A stretch of DNA of 35,525 nt from Prevotella sp. UBA746 (GTDB lineage: Bacteria > Bacteroidota > Bacteroidia > Bacteroidales > Bacteroidaceae): assembly GCA_002298545.1 (NCBI GenBank), contig DBKQ01000034.1, positions 6,158-41,682 of the forward strand, given 5' to 3'. Both the position numbers and the translations under genes were made by a program. How positions within the stretch are numbered: position 1 is the stretch's first letter; every line of letters starts with the position of its first letter. Shown one piece after another: positions 1 to 7,675 of the stretch. The notes under the pieces are model-generated. The model was given only the letters and a program-made list of their open reading frames with translations, searched no databases and was not told the DNA's origin.

Positions 1-267
1 CAGTATCTGGAGCCGGTGATGCCGGATATCGAGGCGATGCTCACTTCATCGCAGCGCAACGTGAACGGTACGGCAATCCTGAAACTCCGTCCGTATGGAT
101 TCGAAACCGTGGGCGTGGACTCTGCCGACGACCTGCAGAAGTCGAAGCTCGGTGAATACGGAGAGATGCAGCACGGATGGACATCTGAGGATGCCAAGGG
201 ATTCATAAAGGTGCTGAGCACGCCGCTGAGAGTTTATTACGGTATTCATCCGGACGAGAAGAGATAA
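1..267 (+). CDS. argG: Argininosuccinate synthase, C-terminal fragment
   Basis: The window opens inside this gene in frame 1; 88 codons and a TAA stop are visible. The enzyme joins citrulline and aspartate, using ATP, to make argininosuccinate in the cytosolic arginine pathway. The visible part holds no catalytic motif. The call rests on the general look of the C-terminal tail (LGEYGEMQHGWTSEDAKGF, ending STPLRVYYGIHP) and on its place directly before argC and argD, a known Bacteroidetes arg order. The nucleotide-binding domain and the start lie upstream of the window. The stop codon overlaps the first bases of the inverted repeat that follows. Confidence 0.8.
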   Translation, partial: QYLEPVMPDIEAMLTSSQRNVNGTAILKLRPYGFETVGVDSADDLQKSKLGEYGEMQHGWTSEDAKGFIKVLSTPLRVYYGIHPDEKR

Positions 268-447
268 AACCCACCCTGGCCCTCCCGAAGGGAGGGAAGG
301 AGAAATCACACGAAGGGGTGGAATGAAAATGGCTAATATATATAATATGGTCATTAAATAAACGAATATAATATCCAATTTTAAGAAGAAGCCCAAACGC
401 TTTAGGTGTCTCATTCCCTCCCTTTGGGAGGGTCAGGGTGGGTTTTT
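266..447. repeat. MITE-like element with 33-bp inverted ends
   Basis: The left end (266-298) and right end (414-446) are inverted copies of about 33 bp with two mismatches. Each end also folds on itself as a 7-bp hairpin: CCCTCCC-GAA-GGGAGGG on the left and CCCTCCC-TTT-GGGAGGG on the right. The roughly 115 bp between them are AT-rich and encode no convincing protein. The element starts at the argG stop codon and ends 18 bp before the argC start, so it fills almost the whole gap. It looks like a non-autonomous, transposon-derived repeat or a large RNA hairpin. No target-site duplication is evident. Confidence 0.75.
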
Positions 448-464
448 ATGGTGTTTTTTTAATT

Positions 465-1463
465 ATGAAGATAGGAATACTTGGAGCTGCCGGATATACG
501 GGCGGCGAACTGATAAGGCTCTTGCTAAATCATCCGGAGGCGGAGATAGTCTTTGCTAACAGCGAGAGCAATGCCGGGAATCTTGTTGCCGACGTGCACG
601 AAGGACTCTATGGCGATACTGATATGAAGTTTACGGCAGAGATGCCATTCGATGAAGTCGACGTGGTGTTCTTCTGTTTCGGACACGGCAAGAGCGAGGC
701 TTTCCTCAAGGAACACAACGTTCCGGAAACGGTTAAGATAATAGACCTGGCACAGGACTTCCGTCTTGCGCCGGAAACCCTGACGGCAACGCAGCATCCT
801 ACACCTGCGGCACACGACTTCGTCTACGGTCTGCCGGAACTCAACAAGCAGCTGATAGCAAAGGCAAGCCATGTGGCAAACCCGGGATGCTTCGCCACTT
901 GCATTCAGCTCGGACTGCTGCCGGCGGCAAAGATGAAGCTGATTAACGGTGACGTGAGCGTGAATGCCATAACGGGAAGTACGGGAGCCGGACAGAAACC
1001 GGGGGCTACGACCCATTTCTCATGGCGCAACAACAACATGAGCATATACAAGGCTTTCTCGCATCAGCACGTGCCGGAGATAAGACAGAGCTTGAAGAAG
1101 GCACAGGGGTATCTCGATGCTGCCATCGACTTTATCCCTTATCGCGGCGACTTCGCCAGAGGAATATTCGCCACCGAGGTGGTGAAGACCGACAAGCCGA
1201 TTGAGGAAATTGTAGAAGGATACAAGGAGCTCTACAAGGATGCAGCCTTCACTCACTATGTTGACAAGCCTATAGACCTGAAGCAGGCGGTGAATACAAA
1301 CAAGTGTCTGGTGCATTGCGACAAATACGGCGACAAGCTGCTCATCACTTCGTGTATCGACAACTTGCTGAAGGGTGCCGTGGGACAGGCGGTGCAGAAT
1401 ATGAACATTATGTTCGGTGTCGAGGAGACTGCCGGACTTAAACTTAAAGCGGGAGCATTTTAA
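465..1463 (+). CDS. argC: N-acetyl-gamma-glutamyl-phosphate reductase
   Basis: This enzyme reduces the acylated gamma-glutamyl phosphate with NADPH to the semialdehyde, the third step of ornithine synthesis. The protein has 332 residues. The N-terminus is a Rossmann fold (MKIGILGAAGYTGGEL). The catalytic cysteine is Cys142 in ANPGCFATC, which fits the ArgC signature, and the SHQHVPEI stretch carries the usual histidine. The ATG at 465 is chosen over an in-frame GTG at 438 because the extra residues would come from the upstream repeat and the fold begins at MKIG. argD starts 2 bp after the stop, so the two are co-transcribed. Some Bacteroides use succinylated rather than acetylated intermediates; the sequence does not tell which applies here. 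Confidence 0.95.
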   Translation: MKIGILGAAGYTGGELIRLLLNHPEAEIVFANSESNAGNLVADVHEGLYGDTDMKFTAEMPFDEVDVVFFCFGHGKSEAFLKEHNVPETVKIIDLAQDFRLAPETLTATQHPTPAAHDFVYGLPELNKQLIAKASHVANPGCFATCIQLGLLPAAKMKLINGDVSVNAITGSTGAGQKPGATTHFSWRNNNMSIYKAFSHQHVPEIRQSLKKAQGYLDAAIDFIPYRGDFARGIFATEVVKTDKPIEEIVEGYKELYKDAAFTHYVDKPIDLKQAVNTNKCLVHCDKYGDKLLITSCIDNLLKGAVGQAVQNMNIMFGVEETAGLKLKAGAF

Positions 1464-1465
1464 AT

Positions 1466-2608
1466 ATGAAACTATACGACGTTTATCCTTTATACAATAT
1501 TAATATAGTAAGAGGCCAAGGATGCAAGGTGTGGAACGAGAACGGACAGGAATATCTCGACCTCTATGGCGGACATGCCGTAATCAGCATAGGCCATTGC
1601 AACCAGCATTATGTGGAGAAACTCACGGAGCAACTCGGCAAACTTGGCTTCTACAGCAACTCTGTAATCAACAAACTGCAGGTGGAACTCGCCGAAAGAC
1701 TCGGTAAGGCATCGGGCTACGACGACTACCAGCTCTTCCTCATCAACAGCGGTGCCGAGGCTAACGAGAATGCGCTGAAGCTCGCCTCGTTCACCAACGG
1801 ACGGACAAGGGTCCTGTCGCTCGAAAAAGCTTTCCACGGCAGAACATCTCTCGCCGTTGAGGCTACAAACAACCCGAAGATTATAGCCCCGATTAATGAT
1901 AACGGACATGTAACCTATCTGCCAATCAACGACCTCGAGGCTTGGGAGAAGGAACTCTCTAAGGGTGATGTCTGCGCCTGTATCATTGAGTGCATTCAGG
2001 GCGTTGGCGGAGTGAACATGGTTACGTCGGAATTTGCCCAGGGTTTGCAGAAGGCTTGCAAGAAATACGGAACATTCCTTATCTGCGACGAGATACAGTG
2101 TGGCTACGGCAGAAGCGGAAAGTTCTTCGCCCACCAGTGGCTCGGCATCCGACCAGACATCATCACCTGTGCCAAGGGCATAGGCAACGGTTTCCCTATG
2201 GGAGCAGTGCTCATCTCGCCCGAATTCAAACCGGTCTACGGACAGCTCGGAACTACCTTCGGCGGTAACCACCTCGCTTGTACGGCGGCACTTGCCGTGC
2301 TCGACGTGTTCGAACAGGAGGGACTCGTGGAGAATGCCCATCTCGTGGGAGAATATCTTATCAAGGAACTTGAGGAGCTGCGCCAGCGCAACCGTCATAT
2401 CCTTGAGGTGAGGGGCAGAGGACTGATGGTTGGCGTGGTTCTCGATATTCCGCATAAGGAGGTGCGCTCTAAGCTTATCCACGAGCAGCATTGCTTCACG
2501 GGATGTGCCGGGATGAATATCCTGAGAATACTGCCGCCGCTCTGCTTGTCGAAGGGAGAGGTGGATGAGTTTATCATCCGCTTGGAAAACGTGTTGAACG
2601 AACTGTAA
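1466..2608 (+). CDS. argD: Acetylornithine (or succinylornithine) aminotransferase
   Basis: This is a class III PLP-dependent aminotransferase of 380 residues. It converts the N-acylglutamate semialdehyde made by ArgC into N-acylornithine with glutamate as amino donor. Visible motifs are the phosphate-binding NSGAEANE (94-101), Asp208 in ICDEIQCGYGRSG, which contacts the pyridine ring, and the Schiff-base lysine Lys237 in CAKGIGNGFPMGA. Length and motifs suit ArgD. Specificity for acetyl- or succinylornithine cannot be read from sequence; a B. fragilis relative is known to use succinylornithine downstream. It is tightly coupled to argC (2-bp gap), with proC 35 bp downstream on the same strand. 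Confidence 0.94.
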   Translation: MKLYDVYPLYNINIVRGQGCKVWNENGQEYLDLYGGHAVISIGHCNQHYVEKLTEQLGKLGFYSNSVINKLQVELAERLGKASGYDDYQLFLINSGAEANENALKLASFTNGRTRVLSLEKAFHGRTSLAVEATNNPKIIAPINDNGHVTYLPINDLEAWEKELSKGDVCACIIECIQGVGGVNMVTSEFAQGLQKACKKYGTFLICDEIQCGYGRSGKFFAHQWLGIRPDIITCAKGIGNGFPMGAVLISPEFKPVYGQLGTTFGGNHLACTAALAVLDVFEQEGLVENAHLVGEYLIKELEELRQRNRHILEVRGRGLMVGVVLDIPHKEVRSKLIHEQHCFTGCAGMNILRILPPLCLSKGEVDEFIIRLENVLNEL

Positions 2609-2643
2609 GTAACGGACTATAATCAGCTAAAACAGCTTTGACG

Positions 2644-3426
2644 ATGAAAATATCTATAATAGGAGCAGGGGCGATGGGCGGTGCCATTGCCGAAGGACTG
2701 CTGAAGTGTGAGGAAGCAAAAGCCGAGAACCTCACTGTGTGCGACCATAACCAGAGCACGATGGATCATTTTGCCAGTCTTGGAGCGAGCGTTACATCCG
2801 ACAACGGCGTTGCCGCTGCCGAAGGTGACATCGTGATGGTCGTTGTGAAACCATGGTGCGTGGAAAAGACGCTAAGTGGAATTAAAGACGCGCTCAACTA
2901 CAAGAACCAGATTCTCGTGGTTGTGGCTGCCGGAATATCATCGGAACAAATCAATGCATGGATGGATAAAGACGGCGAGAAGCCGTCGCTTTTCCTCGTC
3001 ATGCCGAATATCGCTATTGCCCAAAAGGCCTCAATGACCTTCATCTCTGCCGCCGGAGCATCACAGGGCGAGATAAATGCCGTAACGGATGTTTTCAATG
3101 AATTGGGCGAAACACTGCTTATGGACGAGAGTCTCTTCCCCGCAGCCACCGCCATGTCGTGTGGCATCGGCTATGCTATGCGCTATGTAAGGGCAAACGT
3201 CGAGGGTGCCGTGGAGATTGGTTTCAAGGCTAAAGCGGCGCAGAAGATTGTGTTGCAGACGATAAAAGGTGCCGTGGAGCTGCTTCAGGCTTCGGGCGAG
3301 CATCCAGAGGCGGCTATCGACAAGGTTACGACGCCGGGCGGCATTACTATACGTGGACTAAACGAGATGGAGCATGCCGGATTTACAAGTGCCGTGATTC
3401 GTGGATTGAAGGCAGGGAAAGTATAG
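2644..3426 (+). CDS. proC: Pyrroline-5-carboxylate reductase
   Basis: This enzyme performs the last step of proline synthesis, NAD(P)H-dependent reduction of pyrroline-5-carboxylate. The protein has 260 residues. The N-terminal Rossmann motif is IIGAGAMGGAIAEGLL. The C-terminal all-alpha dimerisation half holds the ProC signature region around VTTPGGITIRGLNEME. The ATG at 2644 is preferred to a TTG two codons upstream because it starts directly at MKISIIGAG. It is the fourth gene of the arg run, so proline and arginine synthesis from glutamate are linked here; proBA lie 28 kb away in this window. Confidence 0.95.
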   Translation: MKISIIGAGAMGGAIAEGLLKCEEAKAENLTVCDHNQSTMDHFASLGASVTSDNGVAAAEGDIVMVVVKPWCVEKTLSGIKDALNYKNQILVVVAAGISSEQINAWMDKDGEKPSLFLVMPNIAIAQKASMTFISAAGASQGEINAVTDVFNELGETLLMDESLFPAATAMSCGIGYAMRYVRANVEGAVEIGFKAKAAQKIVLQTIKGAVELLQASGEHPEAAIDKVTTPGGITIRGLNEMEHAGFTSAVIRGLKAGKV

Positions 3427-3442
3427 TTTTTATGCTGAAATA

Positions 3443-3474
3443 TTTGTGCTATGTGTGAAAAATGTGTATTTTTG
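3443..3474 (+). promoter_or_regulatory. Bacteroidetes-type promoter of the DUF4143 ATPase
   Basis: TTTG at 3443-3446 and TATTTTTG at 3467-3474 are separated by 20 nt and match the TTTG / TAnnTTTG pattern. The start of transcription would be near 3481, about 55 nt before the chosen ATG. Confidence 0.6.
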
Positions 3475-3490
3475 CACAAATCAAGTATCA

Positions 3491-3514
3491 AAAATGTGTA
3501 AAATCACACATTTT
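3491..3514. promoter_or_regulatory. Palindrome in the DUF4143 ATPase leader (possible operator)
   Basis: AAAATGTGT (3491-3499) and ACACATTTT (3506-3514) form a perfect 9-bp inverted repeat with a 6-nt spacer, just after the predicted transcription start. Related TGTGT/ACACA half-sites occur at 3451, 3461 and 3517. It could be a repressor site or an RNA hairpin near the ATG at 3536. No T-run follows, so a terminator is unlikely. Confidence 0.45.
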
Positions 3515-3535
3515 CCACACATAAACAAAAAACGT

Positions 3536-4849
3536 ATGTTTGACAGAGTAATCATAAAGGAGCTTGAAGCATGGAAAAACAAGGAAGGTAGAAAACCCTT
3601 GATAATGCTTGGTGCAAGACAAGTAGGAAAGACCTCCGTATTGAAAAGATTCGGTAAGGAACAGTTCGAACACTGTGCCTATTTCAGCTTGGATGAGGAA
3701 GATGGAGTGTGTGATATATTTCGGGCTACAAAAAATCCCGTCCAGATTATAGAACAATTGTCTTTCCTTACAGACGAACCGATTTTGCCGCAAAAGACTC
3801 TCTTGATTCTCGACGAGATACAAAATTGTCCTGAGGCTATCAGCAGTATGAAGTATTTTTGTGAGAAGACTCCTGAATATGCTGTTGCATGTGCAGGCTC
3901 GCTGTTGGGTTTAGCATTTGGGCATGAAGGCTTCTCTTTTCCTGTAGGCAAGGTAGACCATTTGAATATGTATCCTGTCACTTTTTCGGAGTTCCTGGCG
4001 CAAAAGGATGCTGGACTTTATCGTTACTATCAGTCGATAGACAGTCTGGACCCTTTGCCACAAGTATTTTTCGATAGGTTGTCTCAGGCTTTTACTGCCT
4101 ATCGCATATCCGGGGGGATGCCGGAAGCGGCAATGAAGATGATAAAGCTGGATATGAAAGGGGTTGAGCAAACTTTGCAGAACATTTTGCAAGATTATTC
4201 CCTGGATTTCGTAAAGCATGCTTCGCCGTTGCTTGCCAACAGAATATCTCACGTGTGGAATTCGCTGCCGTCACAACTGGCTAAGGAGAACAGGAAGTTC
4301 GTTTATCAGCTTGTGCGTCCCGGAGCAAGAGCCAGAGAGTATGAAGATGCGCTGATATGGTTGCAAAATGCCGGATTGATACATAAAGTAAGTCTTTGTA
4401 TGACACCACAGATTCCATTGAAATCATACGAGGACTTGAGTATTTTCAAGATATATTGTCTTGATGTCGGTTTGTTGAGAGTCCTTTCTGAATTAAGTCC
4501 TGAAGCATATCTCAATGACTCTCCGGCATTTAAAGAATACAAGGGCGCACTTGCAGAAAACTATATACTTCAAAGTCTGCTTGCAAACGGGATAAATTGT
4601 TCGCGTTACTGGGCTTCTGGAAATAAGGCAGAAGTGGAGTTTATCGTGCAACATGGCGTGGATGTTGTTCCGATAGAGGTGAAGTCGGGGAAAAGCGTAA
4701 CGGGAAGAAGCCTTATAGAGTATAACAAAAAGTATTCTCCAAGTTTACGTGTCAGATTTTCCATGCTTAATCTTAAACGTGACGGTACGTTGGTTAACAT
4801 ACCATTGTTCCTGGCCGACAGGGTTAAAGACTTGTGTAGAATCGTTTGA
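3536..4849 (+). CDS. AAA ATPase with DUF4143 domain
   Basis: The protein has 437 residues. The N-terminal AAA+ module has Walker A (GARQVGKTS, about residues 27-35) and Walker B (LLILDEIQNCP, about 86-96). The C-terminal half is DUF4143-like and ends in an AEVEFIV...PIEVKSGKS stretch that resembles a PD-(D/E)xK nuclease core. Proteins of this type are common and often multi-copy in Bacteroidetes, and their function is unknown. The ATG at 3536 is chosen because the 30 in-frame codons upstream run through the promoter and palindrome. It is a single-gene unit between its own promoter and the terminator at 4897. It is not obviously part of a defence system: no partner gene is adjacent. Confidence 0.88.
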   Translation: MFDRVIIKELEAWKNKEGRKPLIMLGARQVGKTSVLKRFGKEQFEHCAYFSLDEEDGVCDIFRATKNPVQIIEQLSFLTDEPILPQKTLLILDEIQNCPEAISSMKYFCEKTPEYAVACAGSLLGLAFGHEGFSFPVGKVDHLNMYPVTFSEFLAQKDAGLYRYYQSIDSLDPLPQVFFDRLSQAFTAYRISGGMPEAAMKMIKLDMKGVEQTLQNILQDYSLDFVKHASPLLANRISHVWNSLPSQLAKENRKFVYQLVRPGARAREYEDALIWLQNAGLIHKVSLCMTPQIPLKSYEDLSIFKIYCLDVGLLRVLSELSPEAYLNDSPAFKEYKGALAENYILQSLLANGINCSRYWASGNKAEVEFIVQHGVDVVPIEVKSGKSVTGRSLIEYNKKYSPSLRVRFSMLNLKRDGTLVNIPLFLADRVKDLCRIV

Positions 4850-4896
4850 TATAATAGTACGATTGAAGGTCGGTCCTAAGAAAACGTCACGAAACG

Positions 4897-4940
4897 GGCA
4901 GAGGGGAATATGACTCAACATCATATTCCCCTCTGCCTTT
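4897..4940. terminator. Strong bidirectional terminator between the ATPase gene and rpmH
   Basis: A perfect 17-bp stem (4897-4913 with 4921-4937) has a 7-nt loop and a short T-run on the plus strand. It lies between two converging genes and can serve both. A separate perfect 20-bp palindrome, ACTTTTAAAGCTTTAAAAGT, follows at 4944-4963. Confidence 0.85.
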
Positions 4941-4977
4941 AATACTTTTAAAGCTTTAAAAGTGTGGAGTGCAAGGA

Positions 4978-5133
4978 TTACTTGCCGTGGTTCTCGTCAG
5001 AAACAGTAAGCTTCTTGCGACCCTTGGCGCGACGCGATGCAAGCACGCGGCGACCGTTCTTTGTTGCCATTCTCTCGCGGAATCCGTGCTTGTTCACACG
5101 TCTTCTGTTGTGTGGCTGAAATGTTCTTTTCAT
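4978..5133 (-). CDS. rpmH: 50S ribosomal protein L34
   Basis: The translated minus strand gives a 51-residue, very basic protein that starts [20 protein letters not shown] and contains the L34 core [22 protein letters not shown]34 is a small component of the large ribosomal subunit. The short acidic C-terminal tail (SDENHGK) extends a little past the compact core. The gene has its own promoter at 5179-5210 and a terminator at 4897, and it is transcribed away from efp. Confidence 0.97.
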   Translation of the reverse strand: MKRTFQPHNRRRVNKHGFRERMATKNGRRVLASRRAKGRKKLTVSDENHGK

Positions 5134-5178
5134 CGTTTTTTATTTATTTTATTATTATTGTTTATACGCTTTGGGCTG

Positions 5179-5210
5179 CAAAATTACTCATTTCTTTTGA
5201 TTTAACCAAA
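5179..5210 (-). promoter_or_regulatory. Promoter of rpmH
   Basis: On the minus strand TTTG (5207-5210) and TAATTTTG (5179-5186) are 20 nt apart, matching the Bacteroidetes consensus. The leader to the rpmH ATG is about 40 nt and A-rich. Confidence 0.65.
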
Positions 5211-5260
5211 AAGAAAGCCATTTTTACACACTTCTTTTATGGTTTTTTCTGAATTTGTTG

Positions 5261-5268
5261 TAACTTTG
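5261..5268 (+). promoter_or_regulatory. Probable -7 box of the efp promoter
   Basis: TAACTTTG is a perfect TAnnTTTG match about 100 nt before the efp ATG. No clear TTTG is seen at the usual upstream distance. Confidence 0.5.
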
Positions 5269-5368
5269 CACCGCAAAACGGGATGTTTCTGCTTTTATGC
5301 GCTATATGCAGGTGTAGGGCAGAGGCTCCATTTATCGATTTGGAAATAATTTATAAGCAATAAACAAA

Positions 5369-5935
5369 ATGATTAATTCACAGGACATTAAGAAGGGTGT
5401 TGCTGTACGTATGGACGGCGGCATCTGGGTTTGCATCGACTTCCAGCATCGCAAACCGGGTAAGGGTAATACCATTATGAACATCAAGTTGAAGAACGTT
5501 ACCGACGGACGTGTTCTTGAGCGTCGCTACAACATCGGTGAGAAGCTTGAGGATGTTTCTATCACCCGTCGCCCTTATCAGTATCTCTACAAAGAGGGTG
5601 ATGACTATATCTTCATGAACCAGGAGACTTACGATCAGACTCCTATTCCGGCAGAGCTCGTTTCTGGCGTTGAATTCATGAAAGAGTCAGATATCGTTGA
5701 GGTCGTTTCTGATGCTGACACTGAGACTGTTCTCTATGCTGAGATGCCTGTTAAAACTAACCTTCGCGTTACTCACAGCGAGCCGGGTATCAAGGGCGAT
5801 ACTGCTACTAACGCTACAAAGCCTGCTACTCTCGAGAGCGGTGCCGAAATCCGCGTGCCTCTCTTCATCAACGAGGGTGACCTTATCCAGGTTGACACTC
5901 GCGACGGTAGCTACTTGAGCCGTGTTAAGGAGTAA
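5369..5935 (+). CDS. efp: Translation elongation factor P
   Basis: EF-P binds between the ribosomal P and E sites and relieves stalling on polyproline stretches. The 188-residue length is typical. The N-terminal KOW-like domain carries the tip loop HRKPGKGNT; the tip lysine, Lys32, is the position modified in many bacteria. Two OB-fold domains follow, and the C-terminal signature region is visible as IRVPLFINEGDLIQVDTRDGSYLSRVKE split around INEGD. No modification gene (epmA or epmB) lies nearby. The gene is divergent from rpmH and ends at the hairpin at 5961. Confidence 0.97.
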   Translation: MINSQDIKKGVAVRMDGGIWVCIDFQHRKPGKGNTIMNIKLKNVTDGRVLERRYNIGEKLEDVSITRRPYQYLYKEGDDYIFMNQETYDQTPIPAELVSGVEFMKESDIVEVVSDADTETVLYAEMPVKTNLRVTHSEPGIKGDTATNATKPATLESGAEIRVPLFINEGDLIQVDTRDGSYLSRVKE

Positions 5936-5960
5936 AAAATAAAGCAACTCCATAAAATGA

Positions 5961-6005
5961 AGATTTCTGTATGAATATTATTATGTTCATACAGAAATCT
6001 TTTTT
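5961..6005. terminator. Terminator of efp, shared with the converging exported-protein operon
   Basis: A perfect 15-bp stem (5961-5975 with 5986-6000) has a 10-nt loop and is followed by TTTTT on the plus strand. The stop codon of the converging minus-strand gene sits in this T-run, so the hairpin is probably used from both sides. Confidence 0.85.
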
Positions 6006-6723
6006 AATATGCTATTTTCTTATTGCCAAGTATACAAATACCTTTTTTAGGAACTTTATTCAGTTCAACTCCAGATAAACTATATATTTTTTCCCTATCT
6101 CCATAATATGTTTTAACTGGTTCGCACAAAGCATTTGTTGCCCAATCTGGTAGATTGTTGTTTTCATAAATACATTTGTCGTTAAGGTAAGCAGACACCA
6201 AATAACATGTCCTACCTATCGGTTCGACAATCGGTGTTATGAAAAACTCAGAGTCAGCTCCCACATCTTCAATCCAATGAGTTGAAGTGTCTATATTATC
6301 ATTAGAACATGGAGACACCGAAACCCTTTTATGCTTTTTCCCATCAATAACTATGGAGTCTATATCTACCACGTAACCTTCTTCGTCATAATAATCTTGA
6401 AAGGCATCCCCTTTTTTAAGATTGAAATTCATTATGGGACAAAGTGGAAGACCTTCATTTGTGTCATCTTGTCGATATATAATTCCATGATTTTCTCTTA
6501 ATATATAATTAAAATAGACTTCTCCGTTAGATACCGCTCCTACAACTTTGCAAGTCCGACCGTATATAATAGTATCCCTTAATACTTTAAGCTGAAAATG
6601 TTCCACATCTGGATGACTAAGAGTTCCACTTGCAATAATATTCCAAACCATGCCGTCTTTTAGTAATTCCCCATTCATGGTTTGAGGAAAGAAACAGAGA
6701 AGTATAGGTATAATAAATTTCAT
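6004..6723 (-). CDS. Exported protein of unknown function with a Prevotella-type C-terminal tail
   Basis: The protein has 239 residues and I do not recognise its central part. It starts with a short hydrophobic signal peptide (MKFIIPILLCFFPQTMNG). The middle looks beta-rich, with cysteines near residues 58, 95, 139, 172, 185 and 201. The last 28 residues (from about IYSLSGVELNKVPKKGICI) match a tail seen in two other exported proteins of this window: Y-x-L-x-G, then KG-I-x-I, then KK. It is the last gene of a three-gene minus-strand operon, 20 bp after the S74 protein. Codon use is AT-rich like its two partners. The tail suggests surface sorting, possibly by the type IX system; this is inference. 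Confidence 0.8.
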   Translation of the reverse strand: MKFIIPILLCFFPQTMNGELLKDGMVWNIIASGTLSHPDVEHFQLKVLRDTIIYGRTCKVVGAVSNGEVYFNYILRENHGIIYRQDDTNEGLPLCPIMNFNLKKGDAFQDYYDEEGYVVDIDSIVIDGKKHKRVSVSPCSNDNIDTSTHWIEDVGADSEFFITPIVEPIGRTCYLVSAYLNDKCIYENNNLPDWATNALCEPVKTYYGDREKIYSLSGVELNKVPKKGICILGNKKIAY

Positions 6724-6743
6724 AATTCAATATATTTTGTATA

Positions 6744-7670
6744 TTAGTTCATTATTAAGTTTTTTGAATCTACAGGTAGATTATTCACATGTAACGTTAC
6801 AACATGGATACCATTGTCTACTCCCGATATTTTTTTTGTCACATAAGAACAGTTTGAGGGCATGTCAATTCTTTTCTCTATATTTCCGTTTATTGATGAT
6901 ATAGTCAAGTACGCATTGTCTGTATTTCCAGACAGCATAACTTCTACACTTATGTTACCTGTAGAATTGTTTATTTGGCAGTTGACAATTTTACAACCAT
7001 TAAAGTTAGAGAGTGCAGATGTCCCATTTCTTAATTGTTCTATCATTGTAGTTTGTGCATTTACGATTTCTTGAAGTTCTTGTACCGCTTTTACAAGGAC
7101 AGGAACCAATGCAACATAGTTAATCATCTTAAAACCGCTCTCATCATTTGTAACTATATCTGGCAAAACTTGTTCCATGTCTTGTGCGAGAAACCCGTAT
7201 TGTAGCTTCTCGTTTACATTCGGTCCTTGAGGAATATAAGAATTTAGAGAGTCAATTTTTATCATTTCAGCTTTCCAATTGTAAGAAACAGGGCGTAATT
7301 TTGAAACGGCATCAAGTCCAGGTTGAATAGTCTGAATATTTTCTTTAGCTCTGCTGTCTGAATAATTGTAAACGTTACCAACCTGAATGTTATTGAAAGT
7401 ACTTGTTTCGGTATTAAAAAAAACGACCTGATTTCCAGTTCCTGCAAGACGCGGATTAGCTGCAGTCAAGTCTAATTGAAAGAAATTACTATCCTTACAA
7501 GTAAGATACATTCCTTGCCAATTTCTTGCAGCAAAAGGATAACAGAATGTTTTTGTTGCATTGTTCATGTTTATACGACCATCAGAATAAACAATCTGTG
7601 CATGTAAATTTAAACATGTACAATAAAGTATCACCAACATAAAAATACAATATTTTCTTTTCATGACCAT
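6744..7670 (-). CDS. Exported protein with S74 self-cleaving chaperone and T9SS-like C-terminal domain
   Basis: The protein has 308 residues. Its signal peptide ends around NLHA/Q (residue 24). Residues 25-100 are a short beta-rich head. Residues 103-190 match the S74 intramolecular chaperone known from phage tail spikes: the cleavage motif SDSRAKENI (Ser104-Asp105), LRPVSYNW, YGFLAQDMEQVLP and INYVALVPVLVKAVQEL. A short coiled coil follows (190-215). Residues 222-308 look like a type A T9SS sorting domain (YLTISSINGNIEKRI, then GVDNGIHVVTLHVN). In phages S74 trimerises the fibre and then cuts itself off; here that cut would separate the head from the sorting domain. A second ATG two codons in (MKRKYC) may be the true start. 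It lies 5 bp after the C25 peptidase gene. Confidence 0.88.
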   Translation of the reverse strand: MVMKRKYCIFMLVILYCTCLNLHAQIVYSDGRINMNNATKTFCYPFAARNWQGMYLTCKDSNFFQLDLTAANPRLAGTGNQVVFFNTETSTFNNIQVGNVYNYSDSRAKENIQTIQPGLDAVSKLRPVSYNWKAEMIKIDSLNSYIPQGPNVNEKLQYGFLAQDMEQVLPDIVTNDESGFKMINYVALVPVLVKAVQELQEIVNAQTTMIEQLRNGTSALSNFNGCKIVNCQINNSTGNISVEVMLSGNTDNAYLTISSINGNIEKRIDMPSNCSYVTKKISGVDNGIHVVTLHVNNLPVDSKNLIMN

Positions 7671-7675
7671 ATGGT

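Noticed and set aside
438..464. Upstream GTG start for argC
   Set aside because: The nine extra codons lie in the end of the inverted repeat; the Rossmann fold starts at the ATG at 465.
1490..2491. 333-codon ORF opposite argD
   Set aside because: It is a shadow frame; argD has clear PLP-enzyme motifs on the plus strand.
3536..4849. DUF4143 ATPase as part of a defence island
   Set aside because: Neighbours are proC and rpmH, and no nuclease, methylase or toxin partner is adjacent.
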